Shown: positions 18,601 through 26,295, numbered from the stretch's first letter. The stretch: DNA of 64,000 bases from RGIG2041 sp045652745 (GCA_045652745.1 JAZRUW010000004.1:94189-158188), one strand, 5' to 3'. Program-made: numbers and translations. The notes: a model not told the origin generated them from the sequence alone.

Positions 18601-19468
18601 CTGCAAGTGTCTGCCCCTTGATACGCTTTGCAAGTGCAACCTTCTGGTTGAACTTGAAACGGCCGACCTTCGCAAGGTCGTAGCGCTTCGGGTCAAAGAA
18701 CATGTTCATAATCAGCGACGTAGCACTCTCTACGTTTGCCGGCTCGCCCGGACGAAGCTTCTTATAAATTTCGATAAGCGCTTCTTCACGAGTGGTTACG
18801 TCTTTTTCCATGGTAACCTTTAAACGCTCGTCGTCACCGAAGAGCTCCAAAATCTGCGTATTGGTTTCAAGGCCCATTGCACGCAAAAGTGTGGTTACCG
18901 GCAATTTTCTCGTTCTGTCGATACGAACGGAGAATACGTCATTTACGTCAATATCATACTCCAGCCATGCACCGCGGTACGGGATAACCGTGGAGTTGAA
19001 AAGCTCCTTACCGGACTTGTCGTGCTCCATGCCGTAGTACATACCCGGGGAACGAACGAGCTGGCTGACAACAACGCGCTCTGCGCCGTTGATGATAAAT
19101 GTGCCCTGCTCGGTCATGAGCGGGAATTCACCCATATAGATGTCCTGCTCTTTTACTTCGCCTGTTTCCTTATTAATCAGGCGAACTTTCACGCGAAGCG
19201 GCGCGGAATAGTTGGTGTCGCGCTCCTTACACTCCTCTACGGAGTACTTCGGTGTGGAATCGAGGGTATAGTCGATAAATTCAAGCACCAGATTGCCGGT
19301 ATAGTCGGTAATCGGGGAAACATCCTCAAAGACTTCCTTGAGGCCCTCTGCAAAGAACCAGTCGTACGAATTTTTTTGAATCTCAATCAGATTCGGCATT
19401 TCGATCGGCTCTTTGATTTTTGAAAAACTCATGCGTTTGTTTTTACCAAGAGTTATTTCATGTGGCAT
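15632..19468 (-). CDS. rpoB: RNA polymerase beta subunit RpoB
   Basis: 1278 residues from the ATG at 19468, which lies 7 bases from GAGGTGA; the ATG two codons earlier (19474) is only one base from it. The rifampicin region (about residues 490-520, SSQLSQFMDQTNPLAEL then THKRRLSALGPGG) has the ordinary drug-sensitive residues. The C-terminus has a ~90-residue tail very rich in Asp/Glu (from about residue 1190), common in this group. rplK/A/J/L are not upstream; a divergent phosphatase gene is. A structured leader precedes it. Confidence 0.98.
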   Translation of the reverse strand: MPHEITLGKNKRMSFSKIKEPIEMPNLIEIQKNSYDWFFAEGLKEVFEDVSPITDYTGNLVLEFIDYTLDSTPKYSVEECKERDTNYSAPLRVKVRLINKETGEVKEQDIYMGEFPLMTEQGTFIINGAERVVVSQLVRSPGMYYGMEHDKSGKELFNSTVIPYRGAWLEYDIDVNDVFSVRIDRTRKLPVTTLLRAMGLETNTQILELFGDDERLKVTMEKDVTTREEALIEIYKKLRPGEPANVESATSLIMNMFFDPKRYDLAKVGRFKFNQKVALAKRIKGQTLAADVISEDGELLASAGDVLSAQTALAIEDAGVNRVIVDVDGKQVVIFGNNMVKLGNYVQLDKKDNEGYLKSLGFHTTVYKPVLDEILAALEAEGKAKDKAALEEALLARRVELMPKHILVDDMFASINYFNNLCNGIGGLDDIDHLGNRRLRCVGELLQNQFRIGLSRMERVVRERMNIQDLDVVTPQTLINIRPVSSTIKEFFGSSQLSQFMDQTNPLAELTHKRRLSALGPGGLSRERAGFEVRDVHYTHYGRMCPIESPEGPNIGLISSLSSFARINEYGFIESPYRYVDKKTGVVSDEVIYMTADMEDGFIIAQANEPLDKDGKFIDKKITARYLNDFVEVSPAEIDYMDVSPRQLVSIATSMIPFLENDDANRALMGSNMQRQAVPLIRTESPIVGTGMEYKAAKDSGVVVLANNDGVVEKVSAQEIVIKTKDGELERHKLLKFLRSNQGTCINQRPIVSEGEKVKKGDIIADGPSTSNGEISLGKNALIGFMTWEGYNYEDAVLLNERLVRDDVYTSIHIEEYEADARDTKLGPEEITRDIPNVGEDALRDLDERGIIRIGAEVRAGDILVGKVTPKGETELTAEERLLRAIFGEKAREVRDTSLRVPHGEAGIIVDVKVFTRDNCDELPPGVNELVRCYIAQRRKISVGDKMAGRHGNKGVISRILPEEDMPFLPDGTPLDIVLNPLGVPSRMNIGQVLEVHLGYAAKQLGWKIATPVFDGANEEDIRKCLVDAGYDADGKTVLYDGRTGEPFDNRVTVGYMYYLKLHHLVDDKIHARSTGPYSLVTQQPLGGKAQFGGQRFGEMEVWALEAYGAAYTLQEILTVKSDDVVGRVKTYESIVKGENVPEPGIPESFKVLIKELQSLALDVNVLDRDGNEVDLGQYSDDEDGVAPLSVNIEGNEDSVNPNAASSSAYNSESADLDEEAAFEFEEADDDGVSPLDLDDDDLDLLDDLDDDILESEPVEEFDEDIVEDLDALADDEN

Positions 19469-19474
19469 CTGCAT

Positions 19475-19720
19475 ATCACCTCATCGTAAATTTTTGCAGA
19501 AATTTTGCCTAAATAGAAAAGAAAGGCAATTTGCCTGCTTTACCGCACGGGCTCGTCTGTCAGGAGTGAAAGAGGCCTGAGCTCAGCTTCCGGTGCGACG
19601 GCAGACACACAACCGACTGCACTTCTGCGCATCGCGCCGACGGTGTGTTTTGCTTTCACAATTTACAATTTTGCATGGAAAAAACACAAGATTTAGTGGA
19701 AAAAAATTTTTCACATACTA
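19475..19720 (-). ncRNA. Structured 5' leader of rpoBC mRNA (candidate)
   Basis: A GC-rich island within AT-rich flanks, just before rpoB. Several stems can be drawn (plus-strand coordinates): 19641-19648 with 19605-19615 (GTGT-rich stem), 19627-19630 with 19634-19637 (GCGC), 19560-19564 with 19576-19580 (TCAGG/CCTGA), 19555-19559 with 19602-19606 (GTCTG/CAGAC), 19544-19548 with 19593-19597 (CGCAC/GTGCG) and 19505-19510 with 19524-19529 (TTGCCT/AGGCAA). The fourth and fifth cross each other, so they form a pseudoknot or alternatives. No gene is present. A weak minus-strand promoter may lie upstream (TTGTGT, 18 bases, TAAATT around 19660-19690). Confidence 0.45.
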
Positions 19721-19721
19721 C

Positions 19722-19750
19722 TTGCATTTTTCTTTTTGCTGTGTTATAAT
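19722..19750 (+). promoter_or_regulatory. Promoter reading toward the HAD phosphatase
   Basis: TTGCAT (19722-19727), 17 bases, perfect TATAAT (19745-19750). The transcript would have a leader of about 140 bases before the gene start at 19898. Confidence 0.7.
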
Positions 19751-19835
19751 GCAAGCAAGCTGAAAAGCCCAAGGGGCATTTTTCGCTCATTTTACCTTAT
19801 AATACAACATATGATTATATAATAAACAAATGGCG

Positions 19836-19875
19836 AAGTCAAGGGTTTTTGAAAATTTTCCTTGGCTTTTTATAA
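19836..19875 (+). terminator. Terminator-like hairpin in the phosphatase leader
   Basis: AAGTCAAGG (19836-19844) pairs with CCTTGGCTT (19860-19868), followed by TTTATAATTTT. It lies between the promoter at 19722-19750 and the start codon at 19898, so it either attenuates the gene or ends a small RNA of about 115 bases. Confidence 0.55.
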
Positions 19876-19897
19876 TTTTCTTCCGGAGGGCATACAA

Positions 19898-20542
19898 ATG
19901 AAAAAAGCAGTTATCTTTGATTTGGACGGCACGGTTTCCAATACTATCGACACCATTGCCTATTTCGGCAACCTGGCGCTCGAGCATTTCGGATATCCGC
20001 CGATTGAAACCGAAAAATACAAATACCTCATCGGCAACGGCGCGAAGGTGCTCGTGGAGCGTATGCTTAAAACGGTCGGCGCACCGGCGGAGCGTTTTGA
20101 CGAAGTCTATCCTTATTATGTAGCAGAATACGACAAGGACTTTATGTTTTTGACCCGCCCGTATGACGGCATCGTGGAAATGCTCGATGCCCTCAAAGCG
20201 AAGGGCATTAAAGTTGCGGTGCTGACCAACAAGCCGCACATAACCGCCTGCAAAGTCATTGAGGATTTGTTTGGCGAGCGCATCTTATTATGCCGCGGCG
20301 TTAAAGAAGACGGCATCTGCAAGCCGGCACCGGACGGCGTATACGAAATCCTGAAAACGTTCGGCGTGAAAAAAGAAGAGGTTCTCTATGTCGGCGACAC
20401 CGGCACGGATATGGAAACCGGCAAAAATGCAGGACTGTTTACCGTCGGTGTAACCTGGGGCTTTCGCAAAAGAGACGAACTCGAAGAAAACGGCGCGAAT
20501 GCCATCATTGACAAGCCGGCAGAATTATTGAATTTGTTATAA
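19898..20542 (+). CDS. HAD-family hydrolase, phosphoglycolate phosphatase-like
   Basis: 214 residues. HAD motif I is VIFDLDGTVSNT near the N-terminus, motif II VLTNK (threonine), motif III the Lys in GICKPAPDGV, and motif IV VGDTGTDMETG. The alpha-helical cap after motif I is of the Gph type, so substrates may be phosphoglycolate or similar small phosphates; the exact substrate cannot be told. The start is the ATG at 19898 with CCGGAGGG about 7 bases upstream. It is divergent from rpoB. Confidence 0.88.
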   Translation: MKKAVIFDLDGTVSNTIDTIAYFGNLALEHFGYPPIETEKYKYLIGNGAKVLVERMLKTVGAPAERFDEVYPYYVAEYDKDFMFLTRPYDGIVEMLDALKAKGIKVAVLTNKPHITACKVIEDLFGERILLCRGVKEDGICKPAPDGVYEILKTFGVKKEEVLYVGDTGTDMETGKNAGLFTVGVTWGFRKRDELEENGANAIIDKPAELLNLL

Positions 20543-20550
20543 TAACAGTA

Positions 20551-20582
20551 AAAGCGTACCGCTTAAAACGGTACGCTTTTTC
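20551..20582. terminator. Terminator after the HAD phosphatase
   Basis: AAAGCGTACCG and CGGTACGCTTTT form an 11-bp stem with a 7-base loop and a T run, 9 bases after the stop codon. Confidence 0.85.
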
Positions 20583-20780
20583 CATAGAATGCAGAATGCA
20601 ATTGGCGGAAATGTCGTGGCCAATGGATGTTCGTTGTTTTATACGTCCTTATTTTCTCCTTTTTAAATTTAAATTTGTGCGTGTAGTAGGGGCGATTCAC
20701 GAATCGCCCGCGAATATCACATAAACACACGGCAGGAGCAAGCCCCTGCCCTACGGTGTTGGGTTGAATTTGCGCATAAT
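20583..20780. repeat. Gene-free stretch with dispersed palindromic repeats
   Basis: Contains GGGGCGATTCACGAATCGCCCGCG (around 20692-20712), then a degraded CATAAACACACGG spacer, then the palindrome GGCAGGAGCAAGCCCCTGCC followed by CTACGGTGTTGGGTT (20731-20766). These modules, in the same order, recur at 51298-51360. Confidence 0.65.
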
Positions 20781-20803
20781 AAAGGAACGCGTAGCGTTCC
20801 TTT
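20781..20803. terminator. Terminator at the end of hydF
   Basis: AAAGGAACGC-GTA-GCGTTCCTTT, a perfect 10-bp stem overlapping the hydF stop codon by two bases. It would end the hydrogenase maturation operon. Confidence 0.75.
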
Positions 20804-22001
20804 ATTCTTCCAATAACTTTTCCAGTTCCGGCATCGGCGCAAGCGAGCGCTTTAAGATGCCGTGCATATAGGCAATCGCCGTGCCGTAATTGGTAAACGG
20901 CACACCTGCATCCTCGGCGCACTTTCGTCTGTACGTCACTTCACGCTCATTTAGCATGCAGCCGCCACAATGAATAACAAGCGCATATTCCGATAAATCC
21001 TCGGGAAAAGACATGCCCGATGAGGTTTCAATATTTAAGCTTGCGCCCGTGGTCTTTTTAAGCCACATCGGCAGCTTTACCGAGCCGATGTCGCCGCACT
21101 GTCTGTGGTGCGTACACCCCTCGGAAATCAGAACGGTATCGCCGTCTTTTAATTCGCCAATCGCCGCTGCACCGTGCACCGCCGTTTCCAGAAAGCCTTT
21201 ATATCTCGCCATCAGAATCGAAAACGAGGTCAGCTTCACCGTCGGCGGTACCATTTTGCCGACAAAACCGAACACCTGAGAATCCGTCACCACCAACGCC
21301 GGCGGCGCGGACAGTTTGGATAAGGTCTGCTCCAACTCGGTTTCCTTGGACACCACCGCAATCGCACCGGCATCCAAAATATCACGAATCGCCATTTGCT
21401 GCGGCAAAATCAGCCTGCCCTTCGGGGCAGACGCATCAATCGGTGTTACGAGTACCACTGCATCACCGGCCTTGATAAAGTCCGCCACCAACGAAACATG
21501 CGGCGCATCGATTTTCAAAAGCGCGGCAATGCGGTTTTTCAGTTCTTCCGTATTTTCCTTTTTAAGCGCGCTGACACAAATTTCATTTTCCGCACAATCA
21601 CGCACGGCAAGGTCGGATTTATTATACACCGTCAGGTACGGAATATTTTTTTCTTCAAACAGGGATACAAGCTGTGCATCCGCTTCGGTTTTACCCTCGG
21701 CACCGTCCACCACCAGTACGGCAATATCCACGCGGTTTAAAACCTGCTTGGTTCTCTGTATACGCTTTTCGCCCAGAACACCGGCATCGTCAAAGCCGGG
21801 CGTGTCGATAATCACTACCGGACCGAGCGGCAAAAGCTCCATCGCCTTGGTCACAGGGTCGGTCGTTGTGCCTTTTATGTCGGACACCACGGAAAGCTCC
21901 TGATTGGTAATCGCATTAACAAGGCTGGATTTGCCCGCATTCGTTCTGCCGAAAAAGCCGATATGGATTCGTTCGCCCGAAGGCGTACTCTGCAAACTCA
22001 T
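20802..22001 (-). CDS. hydF: [FeFe]-hydrogenase maturation GTPase HydF
   Basis: 399 residues. The N-terminal GTPase domain has the P-loop GRTNAGKS (about 18-25), the switch threonines GTTTDPV, DTPGFDD and the NKSD base-recognition motif. The C-terminal cluster-binding domain supplies Cys/His ligands in ISEGCTHHRQCGD (about 295) and VIHCGGCML (about 348), where the [4Fe-4S] cluster and H-cluster precursor are held. HydF is the scaffold that delivers the 2Fe subcluster to the hydrogenase. The gene starts 12 bases after hydG. Confidence 0.96.
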   Translation of the reverse strand: MSLQSTPSGERIHIGFFGRTNAGKSSLVNAITNQELSVVSDIKGTTTDPVTKAMELLPLGPVVIIDTPGFDDAGVLGEKRIQRTKQVLNRVDIAVLVVDGAEGKTEADAQLVSLFEEKNIPYLTVYNKSDLAVRDCAENEICVSALKKENTEELKNRIAALLKIDAPHVSLVADFIKAGDAVVLVTPIDASAPKGRLILPQQMAIRDILDAGAIAVVSKETELEQTLSKLSAPPALVVTDSQVFGFVGKMVPPTVKLTSFSILMARYKGFLETAVHGAAAIGELKDGDTVLISEGCTHHRQCGDIGSVKLPMWLKKTTGASLNIETSSGMSFPEDLSEYALVIHCGGCMLNEREVTYRRKCAEDAGVPFTNYGTAIAYMHGILKRSLAPMPELEKLLEE

Positions 22002-22013
22002 AAGGCATCCTCC

Positions 22014-23432
22014 TTAGAAACGGAAGTCACGACTGCCGTTTTTAATTTTCTCCAGATTCTTAATCGCAATCTCTCGCACCTTATCGCTTGCGACATTGTG
22101 AATTTCCTTTGCAATCAGTTCTTCTCCGATTTTCTTGGTTTCTTCACTTGCGTAATCCTGCAAATACTCCATCAAAGTCATCAGCGCATTCGGGTGACAG
22201 CAATTTTGGATTTGCCCGTCCTTTAACAACGTCATAAAACGGTCGCCCGTTCTGCCCTCGCGGTAGCAAGCCGTACAAAAACTCGGAATATACCCAATCT
22301 CCATCAGCCAACGCACAACCTCATCGAGCGTACGCTTGTCGCTGACGTCAAACTGTTCGGAATTTTCGTCCTCCGGCTCCGGCTCGCAGTAGCCGCCGAC
22401 ACTGGTACGGGAAGCGCCGCTGATTTGCGATACGCCGAGACGAATGACTTTTTCACGCACCTCTTTGCTTTCGCGCGTGGAAATAATCATGCCCGTGTAC
22501 GGCACGCTGATGCGGATAAGCGCACACAGTTTTGCAAAAATCTCATCGCTGATGCCGTTGTCAAACTGGGTCGGGTCAATATCGTCCGCCTTTTTAAGTC
22601 TGGGCACGCTGATGGTGTGCGGGCCGACACCGTGCACCGCCTCCAAATGTTCGGCGTGCATGAGCAGGCCTGCAAATTCATACTTGTACAGTTCCAGACC
22701 GAACAAAACACCGAGACCCACATCGTCGATGCCGCCCTCCATTGCGCGGTCCATCGCCTCGGTATGATACGCATAATCGTGCTTCGGGCCGGTCGGATGC
22801 AGCTGCTCATAGCTTTCCTTGTGGTACGTTTCCTGGAATAATATATACGTACCGATGCCGGCTTCCTTTAACTTGCGGTAGTTTTCCACCGTTGTTGCCG
22901 CAATGTTGACATTCACGCGGCGAATCGCGCCGTTTTTATGCTGGATAGAGTAAATCGTTTTGATGCTCTCCAAAATATACTCAATCGGATTGTTGACCGG
23001 GTCTTCGCCGGCTTCAATCGCCAGACGCTTGTGGCCCATATCCTGCAGGGCGATAACCTCGCGGCGCACTTCCTCCTGCGTAAGCTTCTTTCTGGCAATG
23101 TGCTTGTTTTTGAGGTGGTACGGACAGTACACACAACCGTTTACGCAGTAGTTGGACAGATACAGCGGCGCAAACATAACAATACGGTTGCCGTAAAAGT
23201 CCTTTTTTATCTGCTCCGCCAAATCGTAGATTTTTTGGATGCGGCTTTCGTCCTCGCACGCCAAAAGCACACTTGCTTCTTCGTGCGTAAGCCCCTTTCT
23301 TTCCTCCGCCTTAGCGATGATTTTATCCACCAATTCCAAATTGTCCTTATTTTCCTCCGCATACGCCAGCGTACGCAAAATTTCCTCGTGGGAAATAAAT
23401 TCCTCTGCTTTTAACGATTTCGGATTATACAT
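22014..23432 (-). CDS. hydG: [FeFe]-hydrogenase H-cluster radical SAM maturase HydG
   Basis: 472 residues, full length. The radical SAM cysteines are C96, C100 and C103 (YCVNGCVYC). The C-terminal auxiliary-cluster cysteines are in SFCTACYREGRTGDRF and, after about 22 residues, QNCCHPN. It cleaves tyrosine to give the CO and CN ligands of the H-cluster. It sits between a small TM1266-type regulator gene and hydF. The third maturase, HydE, and the hydrogenase itself are not in this window. Confidence 0.97.
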   Translation of the reverse strand: MYNPKSLKAEEFISHEEILRTLAYAEENKDNLELVDKIIAKAEERKGLTHEEASVLLACEDESRIQKIYDLAEQIKKDFYGNRIVMFAPLYLSNYCVNGCVYCPYHLKNKHIARKKLTQEEVRREVIALQDMGHKRLAIEAGEDPVNNPIEYILESIKTIYSIQHKNGAIRRVNVNIAATTVENYRKLKEAGIGTYILFQETYHKESYEQLHPTGPKHDYAYHTEAMDRAMEGGIDDVGLGVLFGLELYKYEFAGLLMHAEHLEAVHGVGPHTISVPRLKKADDIDPTQFDNGISDEIFAKLCALIRISVPYTGMIISTRESKEVREKVIRLGVSQISGASRTSVGGYCEPEPEDENSEQFDVSDKRTLDEVVRWLMEIGYIPSFCTACYREGRTGDRFMTLLKDGQIQNCCHPNALMTLMEYLQDYASEETKKIGEELIAKEIHNVASDKVREIAIKNLEKIKNGSRDFRF

Positions 23433-23448
23433 ATCTGCTCTCCCCTTC

Positions 23449-23694
23449 CTATGCCTTAGCGTAAGCCGTTTTGGAGCTTACGCCGTCCAGTTTTCCGATT
23501 TTTCCCGTCAGTGCACTGATGGCATCCGTCGGCGCATCCACCGCAATACTGATAATGCTCATATTTTTTGCGCGGTACGGGATGCCCATACGCCCGATAA
23601 TATAGCCGCGGTATTCGTGCAAAATCTCATTGAGCCGCTCTACTGCGTCCTCATTTTCCACCACGATCCCTATGACCGCAATTCTTGTTTCCAT
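23449..23694 (-). CDS. TM1266-type putative regulator of the iron-only hydrogenase system
   Basis: 81 residues with a ferredoxin-like/ACT-type fold (METRIAVIGIVVENEDAVERLN at the start, later GRMGIPYRAKNMSIISIAVD). The family is regularly encoded beside hydE/F/G and is thought to be regulatory; no mechanism is established to my knowledge. I chose the ATG at 23694, downstream of AGGTGAGG, over a GTG at 23703. It is the first gene of the hydrogenase maturation operon, after a leader with an attenuator-like hairpin. Confidence 0.85.
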   Translation of the reverse strand: METRIAVIGIVVENEDAVERLNEILHEYRGYIIGRMGIPYRAKNMSIISIAVDAPTDAISALTGKIGKLDGVSSKTAYAKA

Positions 23695-23708
23695 TTCCCT
23701 CACCTACA

Positions 23709-23822
23709 TAAAATAAAATGCCGCACCCGAAGGTACGGCAAAACAAAGCCAACTATGGCTTTCATTCTTTTATACCGAACCTTCCGTCTCAAAACGCATT
23801 TTCAACGTCAGGATGCTTTTAT
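23709..23822 (-). promoter_or_regulatory. Attenuator-like leader of the hydrogenase maturation operon
   Basis: Read on the minus strand, the ~115-base leader holds a GCAT...ATGC stem (23796-23816), a strand GAAGGTTCGG (23775-23784), a small hairpin AAAGCCATAGTTGGCTTT (23745-23762), and the hairpin TGCCGTACC-TTCG-GGTGCGGCA (23719-23740) followed by TTTTATTTTA. The last is a 9-bp stem with a C(UUCG)G tetraloop, a convincing intrinsic terminator. GAAGGTTCGG can pair with CCGTACCTTC, the terminator's 5' arm plus loop (9 of 10 bases), forming a competing antiterminator. The signal is unknown. Confidence 0.6.
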
Positions 23823-23828
23823 ACTTTT

Positions 23829-23857
23829 ATTTTACACAAATTATAAAACTTTGTCAA
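23829..23857 (-). promoter_or_regulatory. Promoter of the hydrogenase maturation operon
   Basis: Minus strand: TTGACA (23852-23857), 17 bases, TAAAAT (23829-23834). The TGA inside TTGACA is the stop codon of the upstream SLOG gene. The leader is about 125 bases long. Confidence 0.8.
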
Positions 23858-24348
23858 CCTTGCTCTTTAGAAGCAACCCTGTCTACGGAATACAGTTTCA
23901 CACCCTGTGACAGAGCATACTTGACCGTGTAGACCGTACCGCCGCTGTTTTTTCGCAAAAACACAACGCCGCACACGCTTGCATCGACCATAGCGCGGTT
24001 GCGCGCGTGCATACAGTAAGGTGTATAAACCTCCGATACATATTCCACCGCGTCGGCAGAGTGTAAAATCTCCGCATACACCGCGCGGTCTGCCGCCGTC
24101 CACTTTGCCGCTTGCGCCTTACACGGTAGCATCAGATGCAACCGTACATCGCCGCGCTGTTTGCGCAAGGCCAGTACTGCGCGCGCCGCAAGTGTATCAA
24201 ATCCAAGTGCGCCGCCGCAGATAAAGGTGCGTATATTCAATTTTTCCGCAAGGCTTTCGCAAAGCAGGTACGTCTTTTCATAAATCTGCCGTATTTCTGC
24301 ATCGGGAATCTGCCTGTGCCCCGTAAAAAAACATGTTTGCTCTCTCAT
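23854..24348 (-). CDS. SLOG-family (DUF1273/YpsA-like) protein
   Basis: 164 residues. A Rossmann-like fold with CFFTGHRQI at the N-terminus, CGGALGFDTLAARAVL (nucleotide-binding loop), and VFLRKNSGGTVYTVKYAL near the end. SLOG proteins are proposed to bind nucleotide-derived ligands; YpsA is implicated in cell division in Bacillus. Specific function here is unknown. The start is the ATG at 24348 with GGAGA upstream. Its stop codon lies within the -35 box of the next promoter. Confidence 0.8.
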   Translation of the reverse strand: MREQTCFFTGHRQIPDAEIRQIYEKTYLLCESLAEKLNIRTFICGGALGFDTLAARAVLALRKQRGDVRLHLMLPCKAQAAKWTAADRAVYAEILHSADAVEYVSEVYTPYCMHARNRAMVDASVCGVVFLRKNSGGTVYTVKYALSQGVKLYSVDRVASKEQG

Positions 24349-24360
24349 ACTGTCTCCGAA

Positions 24361-24390
24361 AACAAAAGCCGCCAACGGCGGCTGTTTGTT
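24361..24390. terminator. Terminator after the SLH protein gene
   Basis: AGCCGCC-AAC-GGCGGCT core extended by AACA/TGTT arms, with T-rich DNA on the plus side and an A run on the other; it lies 8 bases from the SLH gene stop. Confidence 0.7.
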
Positions 24391-24397
24391 TTTAACT

Positions 24398-26245
24398 TTA
24401 TTTATTCACTACAATAATGGTTGCGGCCTCAAACAAACCGACCTTTTCCGTACCGGTTGCAAAAAGTTCGTCCCCTTCTGCAATCGAAGCAATCTTTACA
24501 AGCGAGCCGGTAGAGCCTGCGCGGATGTTGGTCTTGTCGCTTAAGAACAACTGCTTATCCGTTGTCTTGTCCGTTGCGGCATCATAGACTCTTACAGTGA
24601 TGTAACCCATAGATTCGTTGATTTCCACGACCGTACCGCTGACGTTGTTTTTGCGCACAACGCTTGTTACGGCAATACGGCTTGCGGAATTGCTCTCCGT
24701 CGTTACCTTCACCTCGTAATCAAGTTCAAGGTCGTAAATGGTGCTTTCTTGCGAATCAATCATAATGACGGTATCCATGGTCAGATACAGCTTATGAATT
24801 TTGCCGTCCGTTGCCTTAACCGAAACGTACGGATTGGTCTTTGCAATGAAAATCTCCGTAATGTCGCCCATCATAGTCGATGTCTTGGAGGTGGCGGTAA
24901 TTCTGGTGATTTCGCCGTAAACGATGGTGAGCTTCACGGTGTCGCCGCTAATTAAATCCGCCGGTGTTGCATCTTCTTTGTTACGCATTACAACCACATT
25001 TGCGGAAAGCGGCCACTGCTTGCCGTCAAACTTTTTATCGCTGTGCGCAACCGTTAAAAGATTGACGCCGTTTTCATAGGCAATTGCCTCTACGGTCGCC
25101 GCTTCTACGGTCAGCGTTTTTGTTTCCGCCACAATGCTGACAACCTCATCTCCGACAATGGACAGATATACATAGTCCGTTGCCTTGATAAAGGTGAGTG
25201 ATGCCTTTTCTTCCTCGTTAACGATGTAAGAAACTTTGCCCGCCAGCTTGTAGGATTGCACAGTCGCAACACCGCCGTCTTTGTCATACACCTTAACGTA
25301 TGTAATGCCTTCCTCTGTATAAGAGCCGCTGTAAATACCTTCTACCACCGTGGTTTCAGGCACTTTTTCTTCCTCGTCCTTTTCGCTTGCCGCGGTTGTT
25401 ACGGCATCAATGGAAAGCAGGCCTTTGTAAGTCAATGTCAAAAGCACATCATCGCCGTTTTGAATGTCCGCAATCGTAGCGGCGGCGCCGTCTTTGTGCA
25501 CAATCGTCTTTTCGCTTACCGTGTAAACCTCGCCGTCTACGCTCAGACCGGTTTCATTCACGGCTGCAGCCGCACCGGTGACGGTCTTGACTGCAAGCAT
25601 ATTGATGGTGCGCTTGAGCATAATGGCAATCTGCGCGCGGGTTACGCCCATATCCGGCGAAAATGTACCGTCGCCCATACCGGTCATGATGCCCTTCTCC
25701 GTCACATAGGAGATATAACCCTTTGCGGAATTTAAGAAGGTGTCTGCATCCGTATAGTCAAACACGAACATCACCGCATCGGCCACTTCCTGCTCGCCGT
25801 CTAAAATTCTGGTGATGAGCTTCGCCGCCTCGTGGCGCTTCATCGGCACGTCCTGCACATCCAAAGCCAAATACTCATCCAAATCCTCTGTATCTAAAAT
25901 TCCTCTGTACAACAGAAAGCACAGTTCTTTTTTTGCATAGGTTTCGTATTTGTCTGCTACATCCGCATACAGCTTCTGCGCATCGGCAACCGCCTGTGCA
26001 TTTTTTGCATCGTTTACACCGATGACACGCGCAAACAATGTGAACGCTTCTTCATTGGTTACGGAGTTTTCCGGCTTGTATGTACCGTCATTGTAGCCCT
26101 TGATGATGCCCTTGCCGACCAATTCTTCTACGGTTTCACGTGCCCAGTCCCAACGCGCGTCCTCCATGTCCGGAAAAGATGCCGCCTGTGCAACCACCGA
26201 AAATGCCGTCAACGCGGCAAGCATAACTGCCAAAACTTTTTTCAT
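24398..26245 (-). CDS. S-layer homology domain surface protein
   Basis: 615 residues. Signal peptide MKKVLAVMLAALTAFSVVAQA. About three SLH repeats fill residues 22-215; the clearest are FPDMEDARWDWARETVEELV...YNDGTYKPENSVTNEEAF and YVTEKGIMTGMGDGTF...MGVTRAQIAIML. They anchor the protein to pyruvylated secondary cell-wall polymer. The remaining ~400 residues are Thr/Val-rich beta-strands without enzyme motifs. ATG start with AAGGAGG. Promoter at 26296-26323. The architecture is like the larger SLH protein at 58966-61581. Confidence 0.88.
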   Translation of the reverse strand: MKKVLAVMLAALTAFSVVAQAASFPDMEDARWDWARETVEELVGKGIIKGYNDGTYKPENSVTNEEAFTLFARVIGVNDAKNAQAVADAQKLYADVADKYETYAKKELCFLLYRGILDTEDLDEYLALDVQDVPMKRHEAAKLITRILDGEQEVADAVMFVFDYTDADTFLNSAKGYISYVTEKGIMTGMGDGTFSPDMGVTRAQIAIMLKRTINMLAVKTVTGAAAAVNETGLSVDGEVYTVSEKTIVHKDGAAATIADIQNGDDVLLTLTYKGLLSIDAVTTAASEKDEEEKVPETTVVEGIYSGSYTEEGITYVKVYDKDGGVATVQSYKLAGKVSYIVNEEEKASLTFIKATDYVYLSIVGDEVVSIVAETKTLTVEAATVEAIAYENGVNLLTVAHSDKKFDGKQWPLSANVVVMRNKEDATPADLISGDTVKLTIVYGEITRITATSKTSTMMGDITEIFIAKTNPYVSVKATDGKIHKLYLTMDTVIMIDSQESTIYDLELDYEVKVTTESNSASRIAVTSVVRKNNVSGTVVEINESMGYITVRVYDAATDKTTDKQLFLSDKTNIRAGSTGSLVKIASIAEGDELFATGTEKVGLFEAATIIVVNK

Positions 26246-26295
26246 CGCTTTCTGCCTCCTTGTAAATATTCTCTATATTGTATTTTACTGTTTTC

